Of a DNA stretch of 28,849 nucleotides, positions 28,813 through 28,849 are shown piece by piece. Source of the stretch: a virus; the IMG/VR virus record IMGVR_UViG_3300034190_002544, positions 1-28,849 of that record; one strand, written 5' to 3'. The position numbers and the translations under genes are program-made. The stretch's first letter is position 1; each line of letters opens with the position of its first letter. Below the pieces are notes generated by a model, which saw only the letters and a list, made by a program, of their open reading frames with translations, was not told where the DNA came from and did no database searches.

Positions 28813-28849
28813 TAATAATTTAACGCTTTATTGTATAATTGGGGAGCCT

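Overview
The window reads as a segment of a tailed-phage genome of the T4-like (myovirus) type. It carries a gp61-like primase and a gp41-like DnaB helicase, and a long block of virion-type proteins that includes a PAAR spike tip and a protein with an Mtd-like N-terminus. Genes overlap or nearly touch throughout, coding is AT-rich, and the structural genes are preceded by copies of (G/T/A)ATAAATA(C/T/A), which resembles the T4 late promoter TATAAATA. The host is probably a marine alphaproteobacterium. That is an inference from the T4-like gene set, the low GC content, an alphaproteobacterial-looking ATP synthase c subunit and a DUF1127 protein. No tRNA, CRISPR array, integrase or insertion sequence was seen.

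Layout. (1) 1-6844, + strand: replication and DNA modification. A gene cut by the left edge is followed by an N4/N6 DNA methyltransferase, primase, a ClpP-like protease with an intact triad, two unknown proteins, a second methyltransferase and the helicase. Most of these units have sigma70-type promoters with 17-bp spacers. (2) 6870-14595, + strand: late/virion block of mostly unrecognised proteins, with late promoters, three rho-independent terminators (after 10072, 10573 and 14595) and a strong structured-RNA candidate at 10574-10699. One member is a large KxDG nucleotidyltransferase-like protein. (3) 14733-15422: an MGME1/RecB-like exonuclease with its own early promoter. (4) 15440-20831: tail/baseplate-like genes (Mtd-N protein, Lsm-like protein, PAAR protein, long alpha-helical protein). 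(5) 20863-23445: a P-loop (zeta-toxin-like) kinase, a glycosyltransferase, and small accessory proteins including a SWIM zinc-finger protein. (6) 23466-24655, - strand: a tightly coupled six-gene cassette of small proteins containing a recognisable F-type ATP synthase subunit c and a DUF1127 protein, downstream of an exact TATAAATA on the minus strand. (7) 24946-28812, + strand: a sugar-nucleotide epimerase, a cation-diffusion-facilitator (Zn-type) transporter, a run of small membrane and coiled-coil proteins, and a signal-peptide-bearing outer-membrane beta-barrel protein.

How it fits together. Two promoter grammars divide the genome. Sigma70-like promoters serve DNA metabolism and accessory genes. 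In four of these cases the start codon lies exactly 6 nt after the -10 box, which predicts leaderless mRNAs. ATAAATA boxes serve virion genes and also the atpE cassette and the porin-like gene. The right-hand 5.3 kb is the most unusual part. It groups proteins predicted for the inner membrane (c subunit, metal transporter, several small TM proteins) and the outer membrane (barrel), and suggests a phage programme for remodelling host envelope energetics and permeability late in infection. The gene calls for atpE, the CDF transporter and the barrel rest on visible motifs. The joint function is a hypothesis.
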